From the IMG/VR virus record IMGVR_UViG_3300005563_000051, positions 1 through 42,893 of that record: a stretch of 42,893 bases of DNA; one strand, 5' to 3'. The translations under genes and the position numbers were made by a program. Shown piece by piece: positions 7,250-14,919 of this stretch. Positions within the stretch are counted from its first letter, which is position 1; every line of letters begins with the position of its first letter. The stretch is from a virus. Under the pieces are notes generated by a model. The model searched no databases. It was not told where the DNA came from and worked only from the letters and a program-made list of their open reading frames with translations.

Positions 7250-8518
7250 TCACCGCCCGTACATGATGAAGTAGCCGCTGTTGGGCGTGTACGACGACGG
7301 CGTGAAACTAGGGGGCACAGACAACTGGCTGCCTTTGAAGAGGGCGGTGTAGTGGCCGTTGACCACCGGGAAGTTCGCGGTCCCGGTGGTGCCGGTGGCG
7401 GCGAAGTGGGGCGAGGTGCCGGAGAAGTGCGTCAGGAAGCCGAGGTAGTAGCCCGTGCCCGCCGTGACCGTGTGCGAGCCGCCCATGGCTCCCTCCGCCA
7501 TCCCCGCGGAGGAGAACGCGGCCGTCATATCGCCGGTCTGGTCGATCAGAACCCCGGCCTCGGTGTACAGCAGGAGAGCGTTCACCCCGGAGCCGACCGC
7601 GCCCGCCGCCGTGACCCAGATACCCAGGGTGGAGATCGACCTAGTTTTCGGCGGCGTGCACAGGCACAGGACCAGGTCCCCCGCCGTCTGCTGGTAGGTG
7701 ACCCCGCTCTCGGTGAACCTCGCGGTGAGCAGCGCGACGCCGAGCATGTCGCACCAGTCGGACGCGACAGCGCCGGTGATCCGCGAGTCGTCGCCGGCCG
7801 CAACGGTCCCGGCGGTGGCGCCGACGGAGAGGAACGCCGCGCCGCCGAGGGAACTGGTGGCGGCGGCGCCGATCGCCGCCGGCGACAGCGGGTCGGTGCC
7901 GCCCGTGGCGTGCGTGGACGCGTGCGCGGTGGGCGTACGAGCGTTCGTGGTCGTCGCATCGGTGGATGACAGCGCGACGCCCGCGCCGGCTCCGACCGCG
8001 CCCACCGTGGGCACTTGGCCGAGTGCGGCGCCGTCGGTCGGCGCGGTGCCGTCGGCGACGCCCGTGAGCTTGTGGTTGCCCAGTGCGAGCGCCCCGGTCA
8101 GCGTGCCGCCGGCCAGTGGCAGGTAGGTGCTGGCGGCGTTCGCCCCGGCGGCGCTGATGGCCGCTGCCTGGGCTGCCGCTGCCGCGCCCGCCGCGTCGAA
8201 CGCGGACGTGTTGGCGGTAGCCGCCGTACCCAGGCCGAGTTGCGTGCGTGCGCCGGGCGCGTCGGCGGCGTTCGTGCCGCCCTGGGCGAGCGGCAACGGC
8301 GCGGCCAGGTGGGTGCTGATGACGATCGGCGCGCTGTTAGTGCCCCCGAGGTCGGCGGCGATCTGCACGCCCCCGCCGCCGCCCGCGTGCGCGAGCACGA
8401 ACTGCCGGGTGGCCGCCTCAAGGTCGAGCAGCGGGTCGCGTTCGAGGATCAGCGGGCCCGTCAGCGTGCCGCCGGACTTGTCCAACTTGCCGGACGCGCT
8501 CAGGGAGATGGACACCAC
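7250..8518 (-). CDS. Fibre-like / host-binding virion protein with GGTLTG repeats
   Basis: 422 residues. Fibre-repeat motifs appear at the N-terminus (KSGGTLTGPLIL) and again around residue 135 (LPLAGGTLTGALALGNHKLT). The region HASTHATGGTDPLSPAAIG is a hallmark of phage fibre proteins. Long Ala/Thr-rich segments and a compact C-terminal domain (GVALLTARFTESGVTYQQTA ... PNSGYFIMYGR) follow. GTG 8518 is preferred because AGGAGGTGA lies about 10 nt upstream; a second in-frame GTG follows at once. It shares the LPLAGGTLTG motif with the next gene, suggesting joint assembly. Confidence 0.75.
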   Translation of the reverse strand: MVSISLSASGKLDKSGGTLTGPLILERDPLLDLEAATRQFVLAHAGGGGGVQIAADLGGTNSAPIVISTHLAAPLPLAQGGTNAADAPGARTQLGLGTAATANTSAFDAAGAAAAAQAAAISAAGANAASTYLPLAGGTLTGALALGNHKLTGVADGTAPTDGAALGQVPTVGAVGAGAGVALSSTDATTTNARTPTAHASTHATGGTDPLSPAAIGAAATSSLGGAAFLSVGATAGTVAAGDDSRITGAVASDWCDMLGVALLTARFTESGVTYQQTAGDLVLCLCTPPKTRSISTLGIWVTAAGAVGSGVNALLLYTEAGVLIDQTGDMTAAFSSAGMAEGAMGGSHTVTAGTGYYLGFLTHFSGTSPHFAATGTTGTANFPVVNGHYTALFKGSQLSVPPSFTPSSYTPNSGYFIMYGR

Positions 8519-8560
8519 GGGCCGTTCACCTCCTCGCGCCGGGCCGGATGAATGGGTGGG

Positions 8561-9010
8561 TCAGTCGCCGTTTCGGTCCGTCGACTGCTCAGGGGCGGCG
8601 GGGGTCGAGGCGCGCGGTTCGACGGGCACGGCGAAGCTGAGCGCGGATTTGTCGCCGTCCGCCGCGCCGTACACGAACCGCGCTGGGCCGGTCGGGGCGT
8701 AGCCCTGTTCGCGTGCCGCGCGTGCGACGGCGTCGGGCAACGCCGCGGTCTGCGAATGCTCGGCCAGTTCGTCGGCGCTAAGCAGGTGCAGGTCGGAGAG
8801 CCCGAGGTTGAACTGCTTGACGAACACGTTTCGTTCGGCGTCGTAGCCCTCTGCGGGCGCGTCCTCGTCCGTCGCCTCGGCGTTCGCCTCCGGCTCGTCC
8901 GTCTCCGGCTCTTGCTCCGGCCCGCCCTGCTTGAGGTCGGCCAGGCGCGCCGACAACGCCGCCACCGGGTTCGGCTCCTGCCGGGCGTCCTGCTCGTCCT
9001 GCTCGCTCAC
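8561..9010 (-). CDS. Acidic protein of unknown function in the fibre block
   Basis: 149 residues from GTG 9010 (MSEQDEQDARQEPNPVAALS). The first half is strongly acidic and disordered (PEQEPETDEPEANAEATDED). The second half is ordered: NVFVKQFNLGLSDLHLLSAD followed by ELAEHSQTAALPDAVARAAR and GPARFVYGAADGDKSALSFAV. No family recognised. Its place between fibre-like genes suggests a virion or assembly role. Confidence 0.62.
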   Translation of the reverse strand: MSEQDEQDARQEPNPVAALSARLADLKQGGPEQEPETDEPEANAEATDEDAPAEGYDAERNVFVKQFNLGLSDLHLLSADELAEHSQTAALPDAVARAAREQGYAPTGPARFVYGAADGDKSALSFAVPVEPRASTPAAPEQSTDRNGD

Positions 9011-9079
9011 CGCGCGCTTCCCTTCATGCCGCGAAACCCGGGCGGCCGTCCCCTTGAACCGCCCGGGTGATCAGGTGCC

Positions 9080-9535
9080 TTACGCAGGCTTAACCAGGTG
9101 GTTCCAGTTCGTGCCGTCCGAGTACCAGGCGCTGGAGGAGTGCGCGGTGGTGGTCGTGGCCGCGACGGGAGTGCCCTGCGCAGTGCCGTCGATGGTGCCG
9201 CCGCCCGTCGGGGTGACGATCGAGAGCAGGTTGCCGGTGGTCGAGGAGCCGTTCTCGTCCGCGACGAGGATGACCGTGCCCGCCGGGACGCTGTTCGCGG
9301 CGGGGATCGTGACCACGACGCCGCCGGAGCGGATCGCCGCGTTGCTGAAGATCACGCTGGTGTTCGCTGGCGCGGTCGCCGTAGCCGCCGCGGCGACGCC
9401 GAAGCGCCCGCCCGCGCCGCCGATCGCGAGCCCGTACTGGGCGACGAACTGCCCGGTGGCGGCGACGTAGTCGTCGACGTTGCCGAACTGGTCCTTGATC
9501 TCGCTGCGGTCGCCCGCGCCGCCTGCTGTAGGCAT
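9080..9535 (-). CDS. Small fibre-type or capsid decoration protein
   Basis: 151 residues from ATG 9535, directly downstream of the major capsid gene. The sequence VILVADENGSSTTGNLLSIV followed by TPTGGGTIDGTAQGTPVAAT and a C-terminal SAWYSDGTNWNHLVKPA is the short beta-repeat found in many fibre tips and head fibres. The N-terminal GNVDDYVAATGQFVAQYGLA could anchor it. Its position just after the capsid gene makes a head fibre or decoration protein the best guess. Confidence 0.62.
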   Translation of the reverse strand: MPTAGGAGDRSEIKDQFGNVDDYVAATGQFVAQYGLAIGGAGGRFGVAAAATATAPANTSVIFSNAAIRSGGVVVTIPAANSVPAGTVILVADENGSSTTGNLLSIVTPTGGGTIDGTAQGTPVAATTTTAHSSSAWYSDGTNWNHLVKPA

Positions 9536-9571
9536 GGCCGTTGTCCTTTCGGTGCTCTGCCGGGTGCCGGA

Positions 9572-10597
9572 TCAGCGGCTGGTGTCGACGAGGATGGAGA
9601 ACGCCTGCTCGACGGCCGGCGCGAACGCACGCCGGGCGCGGCCCTTGAGCACGGCCTCGTCGGTCAGGGAGATGTTCGGGGGGATGACCTGGAACTCGGG
9701 CGTACCCGCCGGGTTCGTCGGATTTGTCGTCCTCTTGCCGAGCAACATGTACAGCGGGTTGCAGAACACCATCAGCGGGTGGCCGGTCGGCTTCGCCGTC
9801 GGTGTCGCGTTCAGCCGCGCACCGAGCGACCAGCGCACCGGGTAGCCGAAGATCATCGCCGGGGTGCGGCCCTGCCCTCCGCCCGGGAAACCGCCGCTGG
9901 ACTCCTGGAAGATCGGCCGCTGCTGGCCGTCGAGCACTCCGCGCAGCGACTGCTTGAAGTCCGGGTGCGCGATGGCGATCGTCTCGCCCTCGTCGAAGTA
10001 GTCTCCGGCCTCGTACAGGCCCAGCGACGTGTTGTACTCCGCGTAGGACGGGGCTGCGGCCGAGGTGGTGATGTTCGCGTTCGCCGTGTAGCTGGTGTTC
10101 GTGTCGTTCTGCGTCAGCAGGTAGTACAGGCTGTCGAACGCCATGCCCGTGGTGGCCCTGGCCGCGGTCACCCCGAAGCAGGAGTTGTCCAGCTTCTTCG
10201 CGTACGCAGTGCCCCAGGCGTTCTGCTTGCTGTTGATGATGTTCGCCAGCGAGTCGTTCAAGTCCTCTTCCGCGAGGCGGTAGGCCCTCGTGAACTTCTG
10301 CGCGGTCAAGGTCACCTGGTCGTTGGCGTTGGTGTCCTCGTTGTACGAACCGCCCTTGGCCGTGTGGTCGATGTCCGACCCGGTGTCGCGCGGTGTGCTG
10401 CGGCTGTTGGTGCTCATCAGCACCTCTTGCGCGTACGCCTCGACGACCGAGGTCTGCTTGACCTTCTGGATCACGTCGGCGGCGTACTCGACCGGGACCC
10501 ACGCGTCGAAGTTGTCCGTCGCGCCGCCCATGATCAACGTGATGGGCTGGCCGTTGCTGCGGTAGCCCAGCACTGCGCCGGGCGTGGGGATGCGCAT
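9572..10597 (-). CDS. Major capsid protein (HK97 fold)
   Basis: 341 residues. Core capsid pattern: WVPVEYAADVIQKVKQTSVV, then DIDHTAKGGSYNEDTNANDQ, VTLTAQKFTRAYRLAEEDLN, a central LYYLLTQNDTNTSY and a C-terminal VFCNPLYMLLGKRTTNPTNP. No long scaffold delta domain is fused to it; a separate scaffold gene precedes it. The N-terminus has GYRSNGQPITLIMGGA, a motif also found at the start of the scaffold protein. The start at 10597 is preceded by a weak GGAAAG. Confidence 0.85.
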   Translation of the reverse strand: MRIPTPGAVLGYRSNGQPITLIMGGATDNFDAWVPVEYAADVIQKVKQTSVVEAYAQEVLMSTNSRSTPRDTGSDIDHTAKGGSYNEDTNANDQVTLTAQKFTRAYRLAEEDLNDSLANIINSKQNAWGTAYAKKLDNSCFGVTAARATTGMAFDSLYYLLTQNDTNTSYTANANITTSAAAPSYAEYNTSLGLYEAGDYFDEGETIAIAHPDFKQSLRGVLDGQQRPIFQESSGGFPGGGQGRTPAMIFGYPVRWSLGARLNATPTAKPTGHPLMVFCNPLYMLLGKRTTNPTNPAGTPEFQVIPPNISLTDEAVLKGRARRAFAPAVEQAFSILVDTSR

Positions 10598-10873
10598 CAG
10601 GGATCGCTTTCCGCGGTGCCCCGATGTGGTCAGGGGCGTGGGCCGCTACAGGAATACCGGCGCGCAGCGAGTGAAGGCGCGGGAGTGTCCCGGCCTGCTG
10701 GCCTTGCGTCTGGGTTTGCTGTGCGGCGCTGCCGCGAAACGTGCGATGCCCACTGGGCTGAAACGTGCTACGTGCTTGCCGGGAACCGGCGCGGAGCGAC
10801 CGCGCGATTCCAGCGCTGGCACCAGTTTGCGCCTCGCAGCCTGCGCGTGGCAAGCCGCGAGGCGCATATCAAC
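10598..10873. other. Long scaffold-capsid intergenic region with hairpins
   Basis: A 276-nt gap in an otherwise tightly packed operon. A 73-codon leftward frame (10646-10867) is open but its translation is random-looking. The region holds a 10-bp perfect stem at 10828-10866 and a short GCCGG/CCGGC hairpin at 10778-10790, plus two copies of GAAACGTGC. A transcription control, RNA processing or separate capsid promoter region is plausible; no clear -10/-35 was identified. Confidence 0.5.
10828..10866 (-). terminator. Hairpin just downstream of scaffold gene (terminator or processing site)
   Basis: TGCGCCTCGC (10828-10837) is perfectly complementary to GCGAGGCGCA (10857-10866) across a 19-nt loop. 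It begins 8 nt after the scaffold stop. No T-run follows, so partial termination or mRNA stabilisation is inferred. Confidence 0.5.
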
Positions 10874-11728
10874 TCACTCCTCGCTCTTGCCGAGCAGCCG
10901 ATTCGCCAGGATCTCGGCCGTAGTCGGAGCCTTCGGTGCTTCACCGCCGCGCCCCGCCGCGCCCCTTCCCGCTACCGCCGGGGCCGCGCGCAGCACCCGC
11001 GCACCCGCCGCAGTCCCGTTGGGCGGTGCGACGGCAGGCGCTACCGCGGCGGCCGGCTGGGCGAACAGTTGCGGCACGGTCTCCTTCAGTTCGGCGATCT
11101 GCTCGTCCAGTCCGGCGATCTCCCCCGCGCCGCGCCGCTCCAGCGCGTCCAAGTCGATCAGCCGCACGGCTTTGGCGACTGCGCTCTTCGGGACGCCCGC
11201 CTCGGCCAGCGCCGCGCGGGCGCCGAGCAGTAGCCCGTCCCTGCGGGTCTCCTCCAACTGGGCCGACAGTTCGGCGAGGCGCGTGTCGGCTTCGGACGGC
11301 TCGGCCGCCTCGACGGCCTTCTTCGCCGCCGGCTTGGGACCTGGCTTTCCAGTGGAGCTGTCGCTGAGCGCTTCGAGCAGCTTGCGGGATTTGACGCGCT
11401 CTGCCGCGGCTTCCCGTGAATGACGCTGCACCTTCTCGCGCCACTCCTCCCGTTCGGCCTCGATCGCCGCGTCCCGTTCGGCGCGCTCCTTCTGGGCCGC
11501 GTTGTACTTCTCGATGACATCCTTGAAGTTCTTCTCCGAGAACTCGAGCTCATCGTCACTGTCGGCCGGATCCGGCTCGCCAGCGCCTGTACCGCCGGGC
11601 GCAGGATCTGCGGGCGCCGCCGCAGGATCGGCCGCGGGCGCCGGGTCTTCCGCACCGCCGCCGATCAGGAGCACCGGGCGCCCGTCCGCCCGGTAGCCCA
11701 GCGCGGCCCTGTCCAGCACATCAATCAT
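10874..11728 (-). CDS. Capsid scaffolding protein
   Basis: 284 residues. N-terminus DRAALGYRADGRPVLLIGGG, then a Pro/Ala/Asp-rich stretch, then a long coiled coil (EFSEKNFKDVIEKYNAAQKE, RAERDAAIEAEREEWREKVQ) and later ADTRLAELSAQLEETRRDGL. It has a disordered Ala/Pro linker and ends TAEILANRLLGKSEE. Coiled-coil scaffold proteins direct procapsid assembly and then leave. It lies directly upstream of the capsid gene. ATG 11728 gives the motif-bearing N-terminus. Confidence 0.83.
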   Translation of the reverse strand: MIDVLDRAALGYRADGRPVLLIGGGAEDPAPAADPAAAPADPAPGGTGAGEPDPADSDDELEFSEKNFKDVIEKYNAAQKERAERDAAIEAEREEWREKVQRHSREAAAERVKSRKLLEALSDSSTGKPGPKPAAKKAVEAAEPSEADTRLAELSAQLEETRRDGLLLGARAALAEAGVPKSAVAKAVRLIDLDALERRGAGEIAGLDEQIAELKETVPQLFAQPAAAVAPAVAPPNGTAAGARVLRAAPAVAGRGAAGRGGEAPKAPTTAEILANRLLGKSEE

Positions 11729-11741
11729 GGGGGACTTCTCT

Positions 11742-12782
11742 CTATCTCGAACCGGTTGTGATCGTTGTGTGCGTGCGGAATTGCCCTGCCGCGATCCGCC
11801 GCCGGGCCCGCTGCTCGACGCTCTTCGGCAAACCCGCGCCGCCGCGACGGGCGAGCAGGGCTTGCGCCGCGCGCTGCCGTGCGGCCTGCGACTCGGACGG
11901 CAGCGCGATCCCGAGCACGACCGAACGGCGCGCCTCGCGCTGCAGCACGTTCGTCAGCGAATCGAGACCGAGGCCGGACACGCGCGGATCGCTGCGGCGC
12001 ACCAGGCGCCCGCGACACCGGCAGTGGTTGTGGACCAGCAGCGTGACGCCCTCGCGGTCACCGGGCGCCAGCCACGGGCCGAGGATCAGCGGCTTGAACA
12101 CGAAATCCGGCGGATCCGCGATCGCGCCCTGCAGGGACGTGCATCTAAGGCACGCCGAGCGTTCGCCTTGCAGGATCTGCGACCATCCGTCGGCGAGGGC
12201 CACCTGGTTCATGCCGGAGCGGGCCGCGTCGTGCACGAGCCCGGACGCGGCCTGGTCGGTGTGCGTCACGGCGCGGCTGGCGAGTGCGAACGCTTTGACC
12301 ACATCGCCTCGGTCGCGCGCCACCGAGATCAGCGCGTTCGCGTCGGCCAGGAAACCCTGCTGCCTGCTGCGCGCCGCGGCCAGTTGCCCGAGCATCCGGG
12401 CGTCGAGGATCAACTCGCCGCGACCCAGAGGGGCGGCCCCGGACTCGATCACGGCCTGGTGTGCGCCGAGCCGCAGCGCGTCCTCCAGCTGCGGCACGAT
12501 CCGCCCAGGGTCCGGCAGCGACGCGCCCACCCGGTCGATCTCGGCCGCGAACCATTCCCGGAACTCCACCAGCGCCCGGATCGACCCGGTCGCGGCCTTG
12601 GCGGTGAACCGGGCCAGGGCGAGCGCGAGCAACGCTTTCAACAACTCGTGCGCGCGGCCGGTCAGCGCCGCCGCAGCAGTGCCGGCGAGCGCCGCGACCT
12701 GGTCGGCGTGCTCCCAGGACTGCTGCGTCTGCGCCGAGAGCGGCTGCTGCTGCGCCGGGGTGTCGAGAGCGGCTGCGGTCAC
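11742..12782 (-). CDS. MuF-like minor head protein
   Basis: 346 residues from GTG 12782, overlapping the portal stop by 4 nt. Helical N-terminal half, then ERSACLRCTSLQGAIADPPD and LLVHNHCRCRGRLVRRSDPR. The CLRC...H.HCRC pattern is characteristic of the minor head proteins encoded directly after the portal (Mu gpF / SPP1 gp7 type). These associate with the portal and help DNA packaging or ejection. The basic C-terminus (QRARRRIAAGQF) is usual. Confidence 0.8.
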   Translation of the reverse strand: MTAAALDTPAQQQPLSAQTQQSWEHADQVAALAGTAAAALTGRAHELLKALLALALARFTAKAATGSIRALVEFREWFAAEIDRVGASLPDPGRIVPQLEDALRLGAHQAVIESGAAPLGRGELILDARMLGQLAAARSRQQGFLADANALISVARDRGDVVKAFALASRAVTHTDQAASGLVHDAARSGMNQVALADGWSQILQGERSACLRCTSLQGAIADPPDFVFKPLILGPWLAPGDREGVTLLVHNHCRCRGRLVRRSDPRVSGLGLDSLTNVLQREARRSVVLGIALPSESQAARQRAAQALLARRGGAGLPKSVEQRARRRIAAGQFRTHTTITTGSR

Positions 12783-14413
12783 GGCTCGCCGCCGTCGCCC
12801 GCGGTCTCCACGCCGTCATCGCTGGCGATCGAGCCCTCATCGCCATCCGGTTCGATCGCGGAACGGTCGCGCTTACCGAATGACGCGGGCCCGGCCGGTG
12901 CGAACTCCAGCATCTGCGCAAGCAGCGCCTGCACATCCGCCTTGTCGAACACCCCGAGTTCCATCGCGACAGCCCAACCCTGCGCCGCCTGCCCGATCGC
13001 GTTGAGGGTCTCGATCTGCTGCGCGAGGGTCTGCGCGCCCTCCTCCAGCCACTCGTCGACCTGCTCCTCGCTGTAGCCCGCTTCGAGCAGCAGTTGTTTC
13101 GCGGGGACGCCGAGCTTGTTCTTGATGTCGGCGGTCTGCCAGGTCTGCATGTCCGAGACGGACGAGCAGGGGTTCCAGTGCACGGAGATCTGCGGGTCGC
13201 CGATGTTCATCGCCACGTAGATCGCGAAGTCGATAGCGTCGCGCCACGCCCCGCCGAACAGCAACTGGCGGGTTTCGCACTTCTCCACGAACGGCGCCTC
13301 CATCGTCCTCAACGACTCGCCCGAGGGGGTCTGGCCGATCGTGTCGAAATAGTGCGCGGGCGTGGTGGTGATCTGCGCCATGGCCTTGACGTAAAACGTC
13401 ATCGGCGCGATGAACACGCTCGGGTCCGAGGGCGCGAACTCGCCCAAACCCTTGATGCCGGACAGCAGCCACAGCGACCCGGCCTCGCTGCGCAGTTGCG
13501 CGCGACCGTCGTCGGCGTTCGTCGTAGCGCCGGTGTCGATCGAGTACGCGGTCTCGTCCTCGTCGCCGACCGCGAAATCGTTGCTGGTGGTGCCCTCTTC
13601 GAGTAGCGCATAGCGCTGCGGCAGGGCGTGGTAGTCGATCCCGGCGGCGTGGCCCATCGCCAGCTTGTGCACCAGGTTCTGCGGGCCGTAGGCGTTGAGG
13701 TGCTCCGGCTGCCCGTACTGGAAGTCCGTGCGCAAATGGAAGACCGGGACCTGCCCGAACGGGTTCTCCAGCGGCCACTGCCCGTCGTCGGCCGAGTCGT
13801 GGAACCGTTGCCAGTCGCCGCGCAGCGAGCCTTTCTTGCCGGGCGTCGTGGCGTACTTCTCGATCCGGTCCGCGTAGTACAGGATCGCCTTCTTCACCGG
13901 GCCGTCGGTCCAGCGTTTGATCGCGTACCGCTTCTCGATCTCGTTCTCGGCGTCGTATATCAGCCGCATCACGCGCGGGTTGTTCAGGTACACCCGCACC
14001 CCGGACGGCAGCGTCTCATCCGGCCACACCAGCAGATAGCTGTCCCCGAATTCGCAGGCCCGCCGGAAAGACAGGATCTCGAACAGGTCGAGTTGGTTGT
14101 CCTTCCAGATCTGCGCGATCCGCTCCTGCACGCCCTCGACGGGCGAGGTGATCGCGTTGATGCGCAGCCTGCTGACGACTGCGTCCACGGGGGTCTTGGC
14201 GAAGTTCAACCGGAAGTCCACACCGGTCCTGGCCAGTGCGGCGCGCAAGCGGGGGGAGGCGAACACTTCCGGGAACGAGCCCTCGTAGTAGACCTGCGCC
14301 TTCCTGTAGGCGCGGTCCGCTTTGTCCATGGCCCGCAGACCCTCGTCGAGGTCGTCGACGGTCTGGTCCGGGTCGGCGCTGCCCAGCGCTGGGGGCCATC
14401 CCGTGACCGTCAT
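12779..14413 (-). CDS. Portal protein
   Basis: 544 residues from ATG 14413 (MTVTGWPPALGSADPDQTVD), which has GGAG 6 nt upstream. The frame is open further upstream but that part is not coherent. Portal features: KAQVYYEGSFPEVFASPRLR, LNFAKTPVDAVVSRLRINAI, then RACEFGDSYLLVWPDET, VFHLRTDFQYGQPEHLNAYG, and a helical C-terminus with DKADVQALLAQMLEFAPAG. Twelve copies form the DNA gate at the capsid vertex. The gene sits between terminase and MuF as expected, except for a rightward HTH gene inserted upstream. Confidence 0.87.
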   Translation of the reverse strand: MTVTGWPPALGSADPDQTVDDLDEGLRAMDKADRAYRKAQVYYEGSFPEVFASPRLRAALARTGVDFRLNFAKTPVDAVVSRLRINAITSPVEGVQERIAQIWKDNQLDLFEILSFRRACEFGDSYLLVWPDETLPSGVRVYLNNPRVMRLIYDAENEIEKRYAIKRWTDGPVKKAILYYADRIEKYATTPGKKGSLRGDWQRFHDSADDGQWPLENPFGQVPVFHLRTDFQYGQPEHLNAYGPQNLVHKLAMGHAAGIDYHALPQRYALLEEGTTSNDFAVGDEDETAYSIDTGATTNADDGRAQLRSEAGSLWLLSGIKGLGEFAPSDPSVFIAPMTFYVKAMAQITTTPAHYFDTIGQTPSGESLRTMEAPFVEKCETRQLLFGGAWRDAIDFAIYVAMNIGDPQISVHWNPCSSVSDMQTWQTADIKNKLGVPAKQLLLEAGYSEEQVDEWLEEGAQTLAQQIETLNAIGQAAQGWAVAMELGVFDKADVQALLAQMLEFAPAGPASFGKRDRSAIEPDGDEGSIASDDGVETAGDGGEP

Positions 14414-14661
14414 TGGATCTCCAACCGCTGGGCCGTCGCCTGGGCATCGCGGGACGCCAACTGCTGAGGCCTCCTCACTATCCAGTGATGATAGTAAGGG
14501 TTTGCCTGCCCCAGGCGTAGCTGCGTTGACTACGCCGACCAGCGGAAACGCGACAGGGACGCCGTCAATGGCGTCACATGTGTCCACGAGGTGCCATACG
14601 GACACTTGCCCATGGCGCGCCATCCGGCCGGAACGTGGCCCTCCGTGCGCTTTGACGCCGC
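14414..14661. promoter_or_regulatory. Divergent portal / HTH control region with four inverted repeats
   Basis: About 250 nt between the leftward portal and rightward HTH gene. Perfect inverted repeats: ACTATC/GATAGT (14477-14495), GGCGTAG/CTACGCC (14514-14536), GACGCC/GGCGTC (14558-14575) and GTGTCC/GGACAC (14580-14605). A TACTAT on the minus strand (14496-14491) could be a -10 for the portal operon, but the -35 is poor. This density of palindromes suggests protein binding sites, perhaps for the adjacent HTH protein (inference). Confidence 0.5.
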
Positions 14662-14889
14662 ATGACGTCTCGCGGGAACCTCGCGACCATGGACCGTGAG
14701 GATGTCGCCCCCGAAACCCCCGAGCTGCTCACGGCCAAGGAGTTCGGGCGTAGGGCGCGCGTCAGCAAGCGCACCGTGATCCGCTGGCGCAACGCCGGCG
14801 TCGGGCCCACACCGATCAGGATCGGCCCGCGCGCGATCCGCTACCGGGCGAGCGAGGTGGCCGAGTTCCTCGGCCTGCGCGCCGATTAA
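14662..14889 (+). CDS. MerR/excisionase-type HTH protein, opposed to the structural operon
   Basis: 75 residues from ATG 14662, or 66 from ATG 14689 (MDREDVAPETPELLTAKEFG). The domain LLTAKEFGRRARVSKRTVIR, then WRNAGVGPTPIRIGPRAIRY and SEVAEFLGLRAD, is a complete winged-helix HTH_17 domain as in excisionases and small regulators. It is transcribed against the packaging operon between terminase and portal. It may be a recombination directionality or late-gene regulator; the adjacent palindrome cluster supports a DNA-binding role. The ribosome site is weak for both starts. Confidence 0.77.
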   Translation: MTSRGNLATMDREDVAPETPELLTAKEFGRRARVSKRTVIRWRNAGVGPTPIRIGPRAIRYRASEVAEFLGLRAD

Positions 14890-14919
14890 TCGCTCGCTGG
14901 CGGCCTGCGCGCCACGCGA

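Noticed and set aside
10646-10867. 73-codon leftward frame in the scaffold-capsid gap
   Set aside because: The translation lacks any ordered pattern and no ribosome site is seen; recorded as an intergenic region instead.
9090-11233. Long open frames on both strands across the capsid and scaffold genes
   Set aside because: Composition is Arg/Pro/Ala-rich and random-looking; the capsid and scaffold frames are clearly the coding ones.
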